Shown piece by piece: positions 9,785-17,823 of a stretch of 64,000 nt of DNA. A program made the translations under genes and the position numbers. The DNA is from Sulfurimicrobium sp031426915 (GTDB lineage: Bacteria > Pseudomonadota > Gammaproteobacteria > Burkholderiales > Sulfuricellaceae), in assembly GCA_031426915.1 (NCBI GenBank), contig JASJPB010000018.1:1-64000 (forward strand), given 5' to 3'. How positions within the stretch are numbered: position 1 is the stretch's first letter; each line of letters starts with the position of its first letter. The notes beneath the pieces are model-generated. The model did no database searches, had not been told where the DNA came from, and was given only the letters and a program-made list of their open reading frames with translations.

Positions 9785-10351
9785 ATGCCCATGAAAAGCG
9801 TCGATCTAACCCACCATTTCCTGATCGCCATGCCGGCGATGACGGACCCGTATTTTTCCAAAACGCTGACCTATATCTGCGAGCACAACGAGCAGGGTGC
9901 GCTGGGCATCGTGATCAATCGCCGTATCGATCTGGATTTCCAGACGTTGTTCGAACAGATCAAGATTCCTCTCCTGGCCCCGGAGCTGGCGGCGACCCCC
10001 GTTCACTACGGCGGGCCGGTACAGATGGATAGGGGTTTTGTGCTGCATCAGCCGGCAGGGGCGTGGAATTCGACGTTAACCGTGGCGGACGATATCGGTT
10101 TGACCACTTCGAAAGATATCCTGGAAGCGGTGGGGCGCGGAGAGGGACCGCACAAGCTGTTTGTCTCGCTCGGTTATGCCGGCTGGGAAGCCGGCCAGCT
10201 GGAACACGAACTGGCCCAGAATGCCTGGCTCACCGTGCCCGCTACGCCGGGCATCATTTTCGATGAACCCGAAGAGACCCGTTTCGCTGCAGCAATGGAG
10301 ATGCTGGGCGTGGATTTTGCCAGCCTGGCCGACGAAGCCGGGCATGCCTGA
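9785..10351 (+). CDS. YqgE/AlgH family protein (UPF0301)
   Basis: This 188-residue cytosolic protein belongs to a conserved family of unknown biochemical function. Typical features are the opening HHFLIAMPAM, PYFSKTLTYICEHN, GALGIVINR, GGPVQMDRGFVLH and GYAGWEAGQLE. It is almost always encoded next to ruvX, as here, where the genes overlap by eight bases, and ahead of the pyrR-pyrB group. AlgH was named in Pseudomonas for an effect on alginate; no such role can be claimed here. Confidence 0.92.
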   Translation: MPMKSVDLTHHFLIAMPAMTDPYFSKTLTYICEHNEQGALGIVINRRIDLDFQTLFEQIKIPLLAPELAATPVHYGGPVQMDRGFVLHQPAGAWNSTLTVADDIGLTTSKDILEAVGRGEGPHKLFVSLGYAGWEAGQLEHELAQNAWLTVPATPGIIFDEPEETRFAAAMEMLGVDFASLADEAGHA

Positions 10352-10793
10352 GCTTGTCTCGCCGCGTAGCAGCGCAGTATTAGGTTTTGATTTTGGCCTC
10401 AAGCGCATCGGTGTGGCGGTGGGCGATGTGACGATCGGCGTGGCCCATCCGCTTGAAACCATAAGTGGCGAGAGCAATGAGCATCGCTTTGGCGTGATTG
10501 CGGTACTGATAGCGGAATGGCAGCCGGGCGCGCTGGTTGTGGGTCTGCCGCTGCATCTCGACGGAACAGAACACGAGATGACCCTGCGTTGCCGGCGTTT
10601 TTCGCGTCAACTGGAAGGGCGTTTTGGTTTGCCGGTGGTGCTGGTGGATGAGCGTCTGACTTCAGAGGCCGCCAGCCAGGACCTGCGCGAAATGGGCATC
10701 GGCGGCCGGCGGCAGAAAGCGATGCTGGATCAGGTCGCCGCGCAATTGATATTGCAAACCTATCTGGATGGGAAAAAACATGCAACTGCCTGA
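10344..10793 (+). CDS. ruvX: Putative pre-16S rRNA nuclease / Holliday junction resolvase RuvX (YqgF)
   Basis: This 149-residue RNase H-fold protein is implicated in 16S rRNA 5'-end maturation and described as a Holliday junction resolvase. Key parts are GFDFGLKRIGVAVGD, carrying the first acidic residue, GLPLHLDG, LVDERLTSEAA and the C-terminal LDQVAAQLILQTYL. The frame is open back to 10161, but the ATG at 10344 matches the family N-terminus and gives a short overlap with yqgE. Confidence 0.93.
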   Translation: MPELVSPRSSAVLGFDFGLKRIGVAVGDVTIGVAHPLETISGESNEHRFGVIAVLIAEWQPGALVVGLPLHLDGTEHEMTLRCRRFSRQLEGRFGLPVVLVDERLTSEAASQDLREMGIGGRRQKAMLDQVAAQLILQTYLDGKKHATA

Positions 10794-11274
10794 TGCCGAA
10801 CAACTGGCCCAGGAGCTGGCTCAACGGCTCAAACCCTTCATTACCGATCGCAGCGCGCTGGTGGGGATACACACTGGTGGCGTTTGGCTGGCGGAAAAGA
10901 TTCATGCCTTGCTGGGTCGGGGAATGCCTATGGGCACGCTGGACGTTTCCTTTTATCGCGACGATTTCGGCCAGGCCGGGCTGCATCGCGAAATCGAACC
11001 CTCGGACATCCCCTTCGATATGGAAGGGCGGAACATCATCCTGGTGGACGACGTGCTTTACACCGGACGCAGCGTGCGCGCCGCGATGAACGAACTGTTC
11101 GATTACGGTCGTCCCGCGAGCATTACGCTGGCGGTGCTGGTGGACCGCGGCGGGCGCGAACTGCCGATTGCCGCCCAGGTGGCCGGGATCAGCCTGTCGC
11201 TGGAGCCGCACCAGAACATCCAGTTGAACCGCGACGCCCAAGGCCGGCTTACGCTTAGCCTGCATGAAAAATAA
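10780..11274 (+). CDS. pyrR: Bifunctional PyrR (pyr operon regulator / uracil phosphoribosyltransferase)
   Basis: This protein of about 164 residues has a type I phosphoribosyltransferase fold; the PRPP-binding loop VDDVLYTGRSVRAA is clear, as is HTGGVWLAE near the N-terminus. In Bacillus, PyrR binds pyr mRNA to attenuate transcription. In proteobacteria the regulatory role is less certain. I chose ATG 10780, preceded by GGGA. ATG 10768 in the same frame adds four residues. It overlaps ruvX and is followed 15 bases later by pyrB. I see no PyrR-binding attenuator in that short gap. Confidence 0.9.
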   Translation: MQLPDAEQLAQELAQRLKPFITDRSALVGIHTGGVWLAEKIHALLGRGMPMGTLDVSFYRDDFGQAGLHREIEPSDIPFDMEGRNIILVDDVLYTGRSVRAAMNELFDYGRPASITLAVLVDRGGRELPIAAQVAGISLSLEPHQNIQLNRDAQGRLTLSLHEK

Positions 11275-11289
11275 GAACGGAGCATACCC

Positions 11290-12249
11290 ATGGCTTTCCT
11301 GAGTAACAATCCGCAGCTCAACCAGGATAAGGAGCTGCAACACCTGTTGACCATCGAGGGTTTGAGCGCGGGCATGCTGCGTCATATCCTGGATACGGCG
11401 GAATCCTTCGTCGGCGTCTCGGAACGCGAGGTGAAGAAAGTGCCGCTGTTGCGCGGCAAGGCCATTTTCAACCTGTTTTTCGAGCCCAGCACCCGCACCC
11501 GCACCACTTTCGAGATCGCCGCCAAGCGCCTCTCCGCCGACGTGTTCAACCTCAACATCAGCGCTTCCTCGCAGTCCAAGGGCGAAACCGTGCTGGACAC
11601 GGTGGACAATCTGGCCGCGATGCAGGCCGACATGTTCATCGTGCGCCATGCCCAATCCGGTGCGGCGCACTTCATCGCGCGCCACGTCGCGCCGCACATC
11701 CATGTCATCAATGCCGGCGACGGACGCCACGCCCATCCCACCCAGGGGCTGCTGGACATGTACACCATCCGCCACTACAAGAAGGAGTTCCACAACCTGC
11801 GTGTGGCTATCGTAGGCGACGTGCTGCATTCGCGCGTGGCGCGCTCGCAGATTCACGCCCTCACCACGCTGGGCGTGCCCGAGGTGCGGGTGATCGCGCC
11901 CAAGACCCTGCTGCCGGCCCAGGTCGAGCGCATGGGGGTGCAGGTTTACCACGACATGAAACAGGGGCTCAAGGATGTCGACGTGGTGATCATGCTGCGC
12001 CTGCAGAACGAGCGCATGCGCGGCGCCCTGCTGCCTTCGGCGCAGGAATACTTCAAGTCCTACGGCCTGACCCAGGACAAACTGGCGCTGGCCAAGCCGG
12101 ACGCCATCGTGATGCACCCCGGTCCGATGAACCGTGGCGTGGAAATCGACTCCGATGTGGCCGACGGCAAGCAGTCGGTGATCCTGCCCCAGGTGACCTT
12201 CGGCATCGCGGTGCGCATGGCGGTGATGAGCATACTGGCGGGGAATTAG
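11290..12249 (+). CDS. pyrB: Aspartate carbamoyltransferase catalytic subunit
   Basis: This 319-residue enzyme condenses carbamoyl phosphate with aspartate in pyrimidine synthesis. The carbamoyl phosphate loop STRTRTTFE and the HPTQ motif are present, and the C-terminal VMHPGPMNRGVEID is typical of the class that pairs with a dihydroorotase-like partner rather than with PyrI. An AGAACGGAGCA sequence precedes the ATG. It is directly followed by the dead dihydroorotase homologue, with which it probably assembles. Confidence 0.96.
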   Translation: MAFLSNNPQLNQDKELQHLLTIEGLSAGMLRHILDTAESFVGVSEREVKKVPLLRGKAIFNLFFEPSTRTRTTFEIAAKRLSADVFNLNISASSQSKGETVLDTVDNLAAMQADMFIVRHAQSGAAHFIARHVAPHIHVINAGDGRHAHPTQGLLDMYTIRHYKKEFHNLRVAIVGDVLHSRVARSQIHALTTLGVPEVRVIAPKTLLPAQVERMGVQVYHDMKQGLKDVDVVIMLRLQNERMRGALLPSAQEYFKSYGLTQDKLALAKPDAIVMHPGPMNRGVEIDSDVADGKQSVILPQVTFGIAVRMAVMSILAGN

Positions 12250-12258
12250 GAACGGCTT

Positions 12259-13533
12259 ATGAAAATCCACATCAAGAACGGTCGCCTGATCGACCCGAAG
12301 AACAATATCGATGCCGTCAAGGACGTGTACATCGCCGCCGGCAAGGTGGTGGGGAACGGCTCAGCGCCTGACGGCTTTCATGCCAACCGGGTGATCGACG
12401 CCACCGGCCTGGTGGTGTGTCCCGGCCTGATCGACCTCTCGGCGCGGCTGCGCGAGCCCGGCTTCGAGTACATGGCCACGCTGGAATCGGAAATGGATGC
12501 GGCGGTGGCGGGCGGCGTGACCAGCCTGTGCTGTCCGCCCGATACCGACCCGCCGCTGGACGAACCGGGCCTGGTGGAAATGCTCAAGCATCGCGCCAGG
12601 AACCTCAACCAGGCGCGGGTCTATCCGCTGGGCGCGCTGACACAGAAACTGGAAGGCCAGCGCCTGACCGAGATGGCGGAATTGCACGACGCCGGCTGCG
12701 TGGCTTTTTCCCAGGCGGATGCGCCGCTGACCGACAGCAACGTGCTGTTTCGCGCGCTGCAATATGCCTCCACCTTCGGTTTCACGGTGTGGCTGCGCCC
12801 CCAGGATGCCTTTCTCGGCAAGGATGGCGTGGCCCATGACGGCGAGGTGGCGTCCCGTCTCGGCCTGGCGGGCATACCCGCGTGCGCGGAAACCATCGCG
12901 ATCTCCAGGATCCTGCTATTGATGCGTGAAACCGATGCCAAGGTCCATTTGTGCCGCCTCTCCACCCGCGACGGAGTGGAGATGGTGCGCGAGGCCAAGC
13001 GTAACGGCCTGCCCCTCAGCTGCGACATCGGGGTGCATCACGCCCACCTGTCAGAAATGGATATCGGCTTCTTCGACTCCAACTGCCACCTGGTGCCACC
13101 CCTGCGCAGTTTGCGCGACCGCGACGCGCTGCGGGAGGGCGTGCGCGATGGGACCATCGACGTACTGTGTTCCGACCACACGCCAGTGGACGACGATGCC
13201 AAGCTGCTTCCCTTCGCCGAGGCGGAAGCCGGGGTCACCGGTCTGGAATTGCTGCTGCCGCTGACCTTGAAATGGGCAACGGAAATGGGCGTGGACCTTT
13301 CCCGTGCCATTTCCACGATCACCACCGAACCGGCGCGTGTGCTGGGGTTGGATGGAGGGCATCTGACACCGGGGCACAGCGCGGATATCTGTATCTTTTC
13401 TCCCGGCGAGTACTGGCGCGTGACCCCGGCGGCCCTGAAAAGCCAGGGCAAGAACACACCGTTCCAGAACCTGGAATTGGCCGGCAAGGTGAAATTCACC
13501 CTGGTGGAAGGACATGTGGTTTACGAGGGTTGA
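12259..13533 (+). CDS. pyrX: Inactive dihydroorotase homologue (PyrC'/PyrX), ATCase partner
   Basis: This 424-residue amidohydrolase-fold protein aligns with type I dihydroorotases but lacks metal ligands. Where active enzymes have DxHxHLREPG, this one reads DLSARLREPG, so the two histidines are Ser61 and Arg63. A later motif that usually has a histidine reads VHLCRLST. SDHTP is kept. Catalytically dead homologues of this kind are known next to pyrB in Pseudomonas and relatives, where they are needed structurally for active aspartate carbamoyltransferase. A functional dihydroorotase must therefore be encoded elsewhere. It starts nine bases after pyrB. Confidence 0.9.
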   Translation: MKIHIKNGRLIDPKNNIDAVKDVYIAAGKVVGNGSAPDGFHANRVIDATGLVVCPGLIDLSARLREPGFEYMATLESEMDAAVAGGVTSLCCPPDTDPPLDEPGLVEMLKHRARNLNQARVYPLGALTQKLEGQRLTEMAELHDAGCVAFSQADAPLTDSNVLFRALQYASTFGFTVWLRPQDAFLGKDGVAHDGEVASRLGLAGIPACAETIAISRILLLMRETDAKVHLCRLSTRDGVEMVREAKRNGLPLSCDIGVHHAHLSEMDIGFFDSNCHLVPPLRSLRDRDALREGVRDGTIDVLCSDHTPVDDDAKLLPFAEAEAGVTGLELLLPLTLKWATEMGVDLSRAISTITTEPARVLGLDGGHLTPGHSADICIFSPGEYWRVTPAALKSQGKNTPFQNLELAGKVKFTLVEGHVVYEG

Positions 13534-13549
13534 AAAGGGAAGTGCAACT

Positions 13550-13580
13550 CTTGAACTTTTAGCATAACGGCCTAACATAT
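13550..13580 (+). promoter_or_regulatory. Possible heat-shock (sigma-32-like) promoter of hsp20
   Basis: CTTGAA at 13550-13555 matches the sigma-32 -35 element. About 17 bases on, TAACATAT at 13573-13580 shares the CATNT end of the -10 consensus CCCCATNT. It lies about 60 bases upstream of the Hsp20 start. The match is partial. Confidence 0.35.
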
Positions 13581-13642
13581 TTGCCATGGCGACTGCAAGT
13601 CGTCTTTCATGTGCTTGTTGAATTATTTCAAGGAGATGAATC

Positions 13643-14086
13643 ATGGCAAACGTGACCCGTTACGACCCCTTCAATCTTGCCCGCGTGGACCCGTTTGGCG
13701 ACTTGGACGACCTGTTCAAGGGTTTCTTCGTGCGCCCCGTGGCGTTCGAGGGCCAGCCCCAGATGCAGATCAAAATGGACGTGAAAGAAAATGACGGCAA
13801 CTACACCGTCCACGCCGACATTCCGGGGGTGAAGAAGGAAGACATCCACGTCACCATCGATGGCAACCAGGTTTCAATCAGTGCCGAAGTGAAAAAGGAA
13901 AAGGAAGAAAAGCAGGGGGATAAAGTCCTGCGTTCCGAACGTTACTTCGGCAAGGTGGCGCGCAGTTTCACTCTCGCCCAGGACGTGGATGATACCAAGG
14001 CCCAGGCCAAATATAGCGATGGCGTACTGGAACTGACGCTGCCGAAGAAGGCGGCCACATCGGCCAAGAAATTGGCCATCCAGTAA
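13643..14086 (+). CDS. Hsp20/alpha-crystallin small heat-shock protein
   Basis: This 147-residue ATP-independent chaperone holds unfolding proteins. The alpha-crystallin domain spans about residues 40-140, with YTVHADIPGVKKEDIHV at its start, SEKYFG-like SERYFGKVARSF, and the AKYSDGVLELTLPKK strand near the end. The C-terminal LAIQ stands in place of a clear I-x-I anchor. A strong AGGAG ribosome binding site precedes the ATG, and a strong terminator follows, so it is monocistronic. Confidence 0.95.
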   Translation: MANVTRYDPFNLARVDPFGDLDDLFKGFFVRPVAFEGQPQMQIKMDVKENDGNYTVHADIPGVKKEDIHVTIDGNQVSISAEVKKEKEEKQGDKVLRSERYFGKVARSFTLAQDVDDTKAQAKYSDGVLELTLPKKAATSAKKLAIQ

Positions 14087-14103
14087 CTCTGGTCATTCCT
14101 GCC

Positions 14104-14134
14104 AAGGCGGCCCCTGTCACAGGGGCCGCCTTTG
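14104..14134 (+). terminator. Rho-independent terminator after hsp20
   Basis: A 13-bp perfect GC-rich stem (AAGGCGGCCCCTG paired with CAGGGGCCGCCTT) closes on a three-base loop, and a TTTGTTGTTG tract follows. It lies 17 bases after the hsp20 stop. Confidence 0.92.
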
Positions 14135-14267
14135 TTGTTGGTGCTCACTTGCGCTGAAGTGAAGTCGCATGGTGACGCTTAGTTCCCACCGTTGTGCTTG
14201 CGGGAGAGGGCAGGGGTGGGGGAAAATAGCTGCCAATACAGACTTCAACTCAAACAAAGGCCTTCCC

Positions 14268-15158
14268 ATGTCTCTTTCCCCCGCCTCAGCCAAGGAAAAA
14301 GCCAACATTCTTTCCGAAGCGCTGCCCTATATCCGCCGTTTCCAGGACAAGACCATCGTCATCAAGTACGGCGGAAACGCCATGACGGAGGAGCATCTCA
14401 AGCATGGTTTTGCCAAGGACGTGGTGTTGCTCAAACTGGTGGGCCTCAATCCGGTCATCGTTCACGGCGGCGGTCCGCAGATCAACGATCTGCTCAAGCG
14501 GGTGGGCAAGCAGGGGGAGTTTATCCAGGGCATGCGGGTGACCGACGAGGAAACCATGGATATCGTTGAAATGGTGCTGGGCGGCCAGGTCAACAAGGAG
14601 ATCGTCAATCTCATCAACCAGTACGGCGGCAAGGCGGTGGGCCTGACCGGTACCGACGGCGGCATGATCCGGGCCAAGAAGTTGCTGGTCAAATCCAAGA
14701 CCGAGGGCGACGGGCTGATTGACATCGGGCTGGTGGGTGAAGTGACGCGCATCGACCCGGCGCTGGTGAGCTTGCTGGACACCCAGGACTTCATTCCGGT
14801 CATTGCTCCGATTGGTGTCGGCGACATGGGCGAGGCGTTCAATATCAACGCCGACCTGGTGGCCGGCAAACTGGCCGAAACGCTCAAGGCCGAGAAACTG
14901 ATCCTGATGACCAATACCACCGGCGTGCTGGACAAGGAGGGCAAGCTGCTCACCGGTCTGACGGCGGCGCAGGTGGATGCGCTGATTGAAGACGGCACCA
15001 TATCCGGTGGCATGATTCCGAAAATCTCCATGGCGCTGGAAGCGGTGAAGAACGGCGTCAAGAGCAGCCACATCATCGATGGCCGGGTGGAACATGCGCT
15101 GTTGCTGGAAATTCTCACCGATGAAGGGGTGGGGACGCTGATCCGTTCCAACGCATGA
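14268..15158 (+). CDS. argB: Acetylglutamate kinase
   Basis: This 296-residue enzyme phosphorylates N-acetylglutamate in arginine synthesis. It shows KTIVIKYGGNAM, the VHGGGPQIN phosphate loop, LTGTDGGMI and the C-terminal GGMIPKISMALEAV and LEILTDEGVGT. The frame is open from 14169, but the first 33 codons there look like extragenic repeat sequence, so the ATG at 14268 is preferred. The next gene follows after ten bases. Confidence 0.95.
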   Translation: MSLSPASAKEKANILSEALPYIRRFQDKTIVIKYGGNAMTEEHLKHGFAKDVVLLKLVGLNPVIVHGGGPQINDLLKRVGKQGEFIQGMRVTDEETMDIVEMVLGGQVNKEIVNLINQYGGKAVGLTGTDGGMIRAKKLLVKSKTEGDGLIDIGLVGEVTRIDPALVSLLDTQDFIPVIAPIGVGDMGEAFNINADLVAGKLAETLKAEKLILMTNTTGVLDKEGKLLTGLTAAQVDALIEDGTISGGMIPKISMALEAVKNGVKSSHIIDGRVEHALLLEILTDEGVGTLIRSNA

Positions 15159-15168
15159 ACTGGGCTGA

Positions 15169-15855
15169 ATGGCGAGGTGCAGGGTGTTGAAATGTTCCGC
15201 AAGCGGGCTTACCTGGGTGTTCGATCTCGACAACACGCTGCACAATGCCTCTCCGCATATTTTTCCGCACCTCAATCGCGCCATGACCCGCTATCTGCAG
15301 GATCATCTGGAGCTGGATGAGTTTGCCGCCAACCGGTTACGCGACCACTATTGGCAGCGTTACGGGGCGACCCTGCAGGGTCTGGTGCGCCACCACGGCA
15401 CCGACCCCGCGCATTTCCTGTGGCATACCCACCAGTTTCCCGCACTGGAAAGCATGGTGTTGCGTGAACATGGTTTGCGGGCAGCCCTGAAACGTCTGCG
15501 GGGGCGCAAGGTTGTCTATTCCAATGCGCCCGCGTTCTATGCGCGGGCGGTTCTGGCGCTGCTCGGGATTGAAGACCTGTTCGAGGTGGTTTATTGCATC
15601 GAGGGCGCAGGCTACCACCCCAAGCCCGATGCGCAGGGGTTTTATCGCCTGTTTCGTTTGCAGAGGCTGGTGCCGGCGCGGTGCGTGATGGTGGAAGATT
15701 CTCTTGCCAACCTCAAAACGGCAAAACGGCTGGGCATGAAGACGGTATTGATCGGTGCGGCGCCGAAACGGGTAGCAGGGGTGGATGTCAGCTTGCGCTC
15801 GGTGCTCCAGTTGCCGCGCGCACAACGAAAATTAAGAAATATATCAGGGAGTTAA
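15169..15855 (+). CDS. Pyrimidine 5'-nucleotidase (HAD superfamily)
   Basis: This protein of about 228 residues is a haloacid dehalogenase-fold phosphatase. Motif I is VFDLDNTLHNA, motif II VVYSNAP, then YHPKPDAQGF with the conserved lysine and VEDSLANLKTAK with the acidic pair. It resembles yeast Sdt1-type pyrimidine nucleotidases. The annotated ATG precedes motif I by about 20 residues; a GTG or TTG near 15184 could be the true start. The argB-nucleotidase-slmA order is commonly seen in betaproteobacteria. Confidence 0.85.
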   Translation: MARCRVLKCSASGLTWVFDLDNTLHNASPHIFPHLNRAMTRYLQDHLELDEFAANRLRDHYWQRYGATLQGLVRHHGTDPAHFLWHTHQFPALESMVLREHGLRAALKRLRGRKVVYSNAPAFYARAVLALLGIEDLFEVVYCIEGAGYHPKPDAQGFYRLFRLQRLVPARCVMVEDSLANLKTAKRLGMKTVLIGAAPKRVAGVDVSLRSVLQLPRAQRKLRNISGS

Positions 15856-15859
15856 TTAG

Positions 15860-16435
15860 ATGGCGACCCAACCAGGCGAACGCAAGTTGCAAATTCTTCA
15901 GGTGCTGGCCGAGATGCTGCAACAACCGCAAGGGGAGAAAATCACCACCGCCGCGCTGGCGGCCAAGCTGGGCGTGTCCGAAGCCGCACTTTATCGCCAC
16001 TTCGCCAGCAAGGCCCAGATGTTCGAGGGTCTGATCGAATTCATCGAGCTGAGCTTGTTCGGCATTATCAACAAGGTCACCAGCGAAGAGCAGGACGGCA
16101 GGAAGCAACTGGAAACGATCTTGTCATTGCTGCTCGGTTTCGCCCAGAAAAATCCCGGTATGACGCGGGTGCTGATCGGCGATGCGCTGGTAAACGAGAA
16201 CGAACGTTTGCAGGCCCGCATCAACCAGATCCATGACCGCCTCGAAGCAACTCTGAAGCAATCGCTGCGCATTGCGGTGAGCCAGGGCGGACTGGGCGTC
16301 ACCGCAGACGCCGCGGCACACGCCAATCTCGTCATGAGCTTCATCGTTGGGCGCTGGCATCAGTTCGCCAAAAGTAGCTTCAAGCGCGAGCCGATGGAAT
16401 TTTTAGCGGCTCAAGGGAAGATTCTGTTGGGGTAA
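15860..16435 (+). CDS. slmA: Nucleoid occlusion factor SlmA (TetR family)
   Basis: This 191-residue DNA-binding protein blocks FtsZ ring assembly over the nucleoid. The TetR-type helix-turn-helix covers about residues 28-55, with TTAALAAKLGVSEAALYRHF, and FASKAQMFEGLIEFIE follows as in SlmA. The ligand-binding half keeps GFAQKNPGMTRVLIGDALVNEN. It starts four bases after the nucleotidase gene. Identity as SlmA rather than a generic TetR regulator rests on these specific stretches. Confidence 0.9.
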   Translation: MATQPGERKLQILQVLAEMLQQPQGEKITTAALAAKLGVSEAALYRHFASKAQMFEGLIEFIELSLFGIINKVTSEEQDGRKQLETILSLLLGFAQKNPGMTRVLIGDALVNENERLQARINQIHDRLEATLKQSLRIAVSQGGLGVTADAAAHANLVMSFIVGRWHQFAKSSFKREPMEFLAAQGKILLG

Positions 16436-16459
16436 GGCTAGTTTCGCAAAAAAGCTTAT

Positions 16460-16549
16460 ACCGCCAAGGACGCGAAGATACGCAATGGAATCAGGCACGT
16501 GCCCATGTTTATCCCGGTTTCCTTGGCGAACCCTCGCGTCCTTGGCGGT
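16460..16549. repeat. REP-like extragenic inverted repeat
   Basis: A perfect 16-bp inverted repeat (ACCGCCAAGGACGCGA at 16460-16475 and its complement at 16534-16549) brackets 58 bases between the convergent slmA and moeB-like genes. A related CCGCAAAG-type dyad occurs between bioB and bioF. Such elements recur in betaproteobacterial genomes. Here it may also terminate transcription from both sides. Confidence 0.75.
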
Positions 16550-16562
16550 GAAGGGTTTTCCC

Positions 16563-17330
16563 TTAAGGTGGGCTAGCGGCTAAAGCTGGACCGCAAACCG
16601 TGCAGCCTGGGTCTTTCTTGAGATTGATCGAACGCCATTCCATGCTCAGCCCGTCGAGCAGCAGGAGTCGCCCCAGCAGGGGTTGGCCGGCGCCTGTCAG
16701 CAGCTTGATGGCTTCCGTTGCCTGCACGGCTCCGATGATGCCCACCAGCGGAGCCAGCACGCCCATTACGGCGCAACGTTCCCCTTCCTCGCTCGCGCTT
16801 TCAGGGAACAGGCAATGGTAGCAGGGGCTGTCCGGCCGGCGCAGATCGAACACAGTCACCTGGCCGTCGAAACGGATCGCGGCACCTGAAACCAGCGGCT
16901 TGTGATGCCTGACGCAGGCGCTGCTGATGGCGTGGCGTGTGGCGAAGTTGTCGCTGGCGTCCAGCACCACGTCGGATTGGGCCACCAACAGGGCCAGTTC
17001 GTCGCCTTCTACGCGGTGCGGGATGGTCGTAACCGTGACCTCGGGATTGATGGCTGCCATGGTGCGTTGAGCCGAGATTGCCTTGTTGCTGCCGAGGGAA
17101 TGCGTGAAGTGGGCGATCTGGCGCTGCAGATTGGTGAGGTCCACCGTGTCGCCGTCGCAGAGCGTGATGTGGCCCACGCCGGATGCGGTGAGATAAAGCG
17201 CGATGGGAGAACCCAGCCCGCCGGCGCCGATGATCAGGGCATGGGCGCCGAGCAGTTTTTCCTGTCCCTCGATCCCGATCTGCGGCAGCAGGATGTGGCG
17301 GCTGTAGCGCAGGAGCTGGTTGTCGTCCAT
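16563..17330 (-). CDS. moeB: HesA/MoeB/ThiF family sulfur-carrier adenylyltransferase
   Basis: This 255-residue E1-like enzyme adenylates the C-terminal glycine of a small sulfur carrier (MoaD or ThiS). It shows LLRYSRHILLPQIG, the ATP-binding loop IIGAGGLGSP, DLTNLQRQI, and two zinc CxxC pairs (CYHC and CTVC). MoeB and ThiF cannot be separated with confidence by eye, and no MoaD, ThiS or other cofactor gene is adjacent. It is the last gene of a minus-strand group. Confidence 0.88.
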   Translation of the reverse strand: MDDNQLLRYSRHILLPQIGIEGQEKLLGAHALIIGAGGLGSPIALYLTASGVGHITLCDGDTVDLTNLQRQIAHFTHSLGSNKAISAQRTMAAINPEVTVTTIPHRVEGDELALLVAQSDVVLDASDNFATRHAISSACVRHHKPLVSGAAIRFDGQVTVFDLRRPDSPCYHCLFPESASEEGERCAVMGVLAPLVGIIGAVQATEAIKLLTGAGQPLLGRLLLLDGLSMEWRSINLKKDPGCTVCGPALAASPP

Positions 17331-17348
17331 GCTAATTACGGAAAATCG

Positions 17349-17744
17349 TCAACGGTAGGTGCGCCACTCTTCCGGCGTGCTGTCGTGGTCCCCCTGTGGC
17401 CGTTGTTCATAGACTTTGGCATATATCTGGCGTGCCTTGAGGGCTTGTTCCGTGGATTGGAGATTATCCAGCTGCACCTCCTCGGAATATTCGATCAGCG
17501 CCCGTTTCAGTTTCGATAGCAGGGAATTGTCGAGGTGGAATCCCTGGTCCTGGAGCCGGGTCTCCAGTTCCTGAAAAGTGTGCTGGAGCAGGTTGTAACT
17601 GACCGCTACCGCCAGTTCGTGTTTACCCTCGTCGGCTTTTACGTGTTTCAATGTTTCAAGCGCATCCATCGCTTCCGGCGTTTGGTCCGGAGGCATAGCG
17701 TCGAACTGGATTTCCCGTTTTTTACTGAGATCGTCGGCATGCAT
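17349..17744 (-). CDS. Conserved-looking hypothetical protein
   Basis: I do not recognise this 131-residue protein. It is soluble, acidic and probably helical, with a likely coiled segment in the middle (AVSYNLLQHTFQELETRLQ). There is no signal peptide and no cysteine. A good ribosome binding site (AGGAG, seven bases before the ATG) and its snug fit between moeB and ctpA support it as a real gene. Codon use resembles its neighbours. Confidence 0.7.
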   Translation of the reverse strand: MHADDLSKKREIQFDAMPPDQTPEAMDALETLKHVKADEGKHELAVAVSYNLLQHTFQELETRLQDQGFHLDNSLLSKLKRALIEYSEEVQLDNLQSTEQALKARQIYAKVYEQRPQGDHDSTPEEWRTYR

Positions 17745-17823
17745 CGCAGTGCTCCTAAACAGAACGCCTGGTTTCTGGCTTCCTGGGTTGATGGCGCAAC
17801 AGCTGCGCCCACCCTGTCTCCGC

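Noticed and set aside
11275..11289. A PyrR-dependent attenuator between pyrR and pyrB
   Set aside because: The gap is only 15 bases, too short for anti-antiterminator structures.
10399..12270. 623-codon open frame on the minus strand
   Set aside because: It lies antisense to ruvX, pyrR and pyrB, which have clear family motifs. Its composition (His/Gln/Gly/Arg-rich, no motif) is that of a shadow frame in GC-rich DNA.
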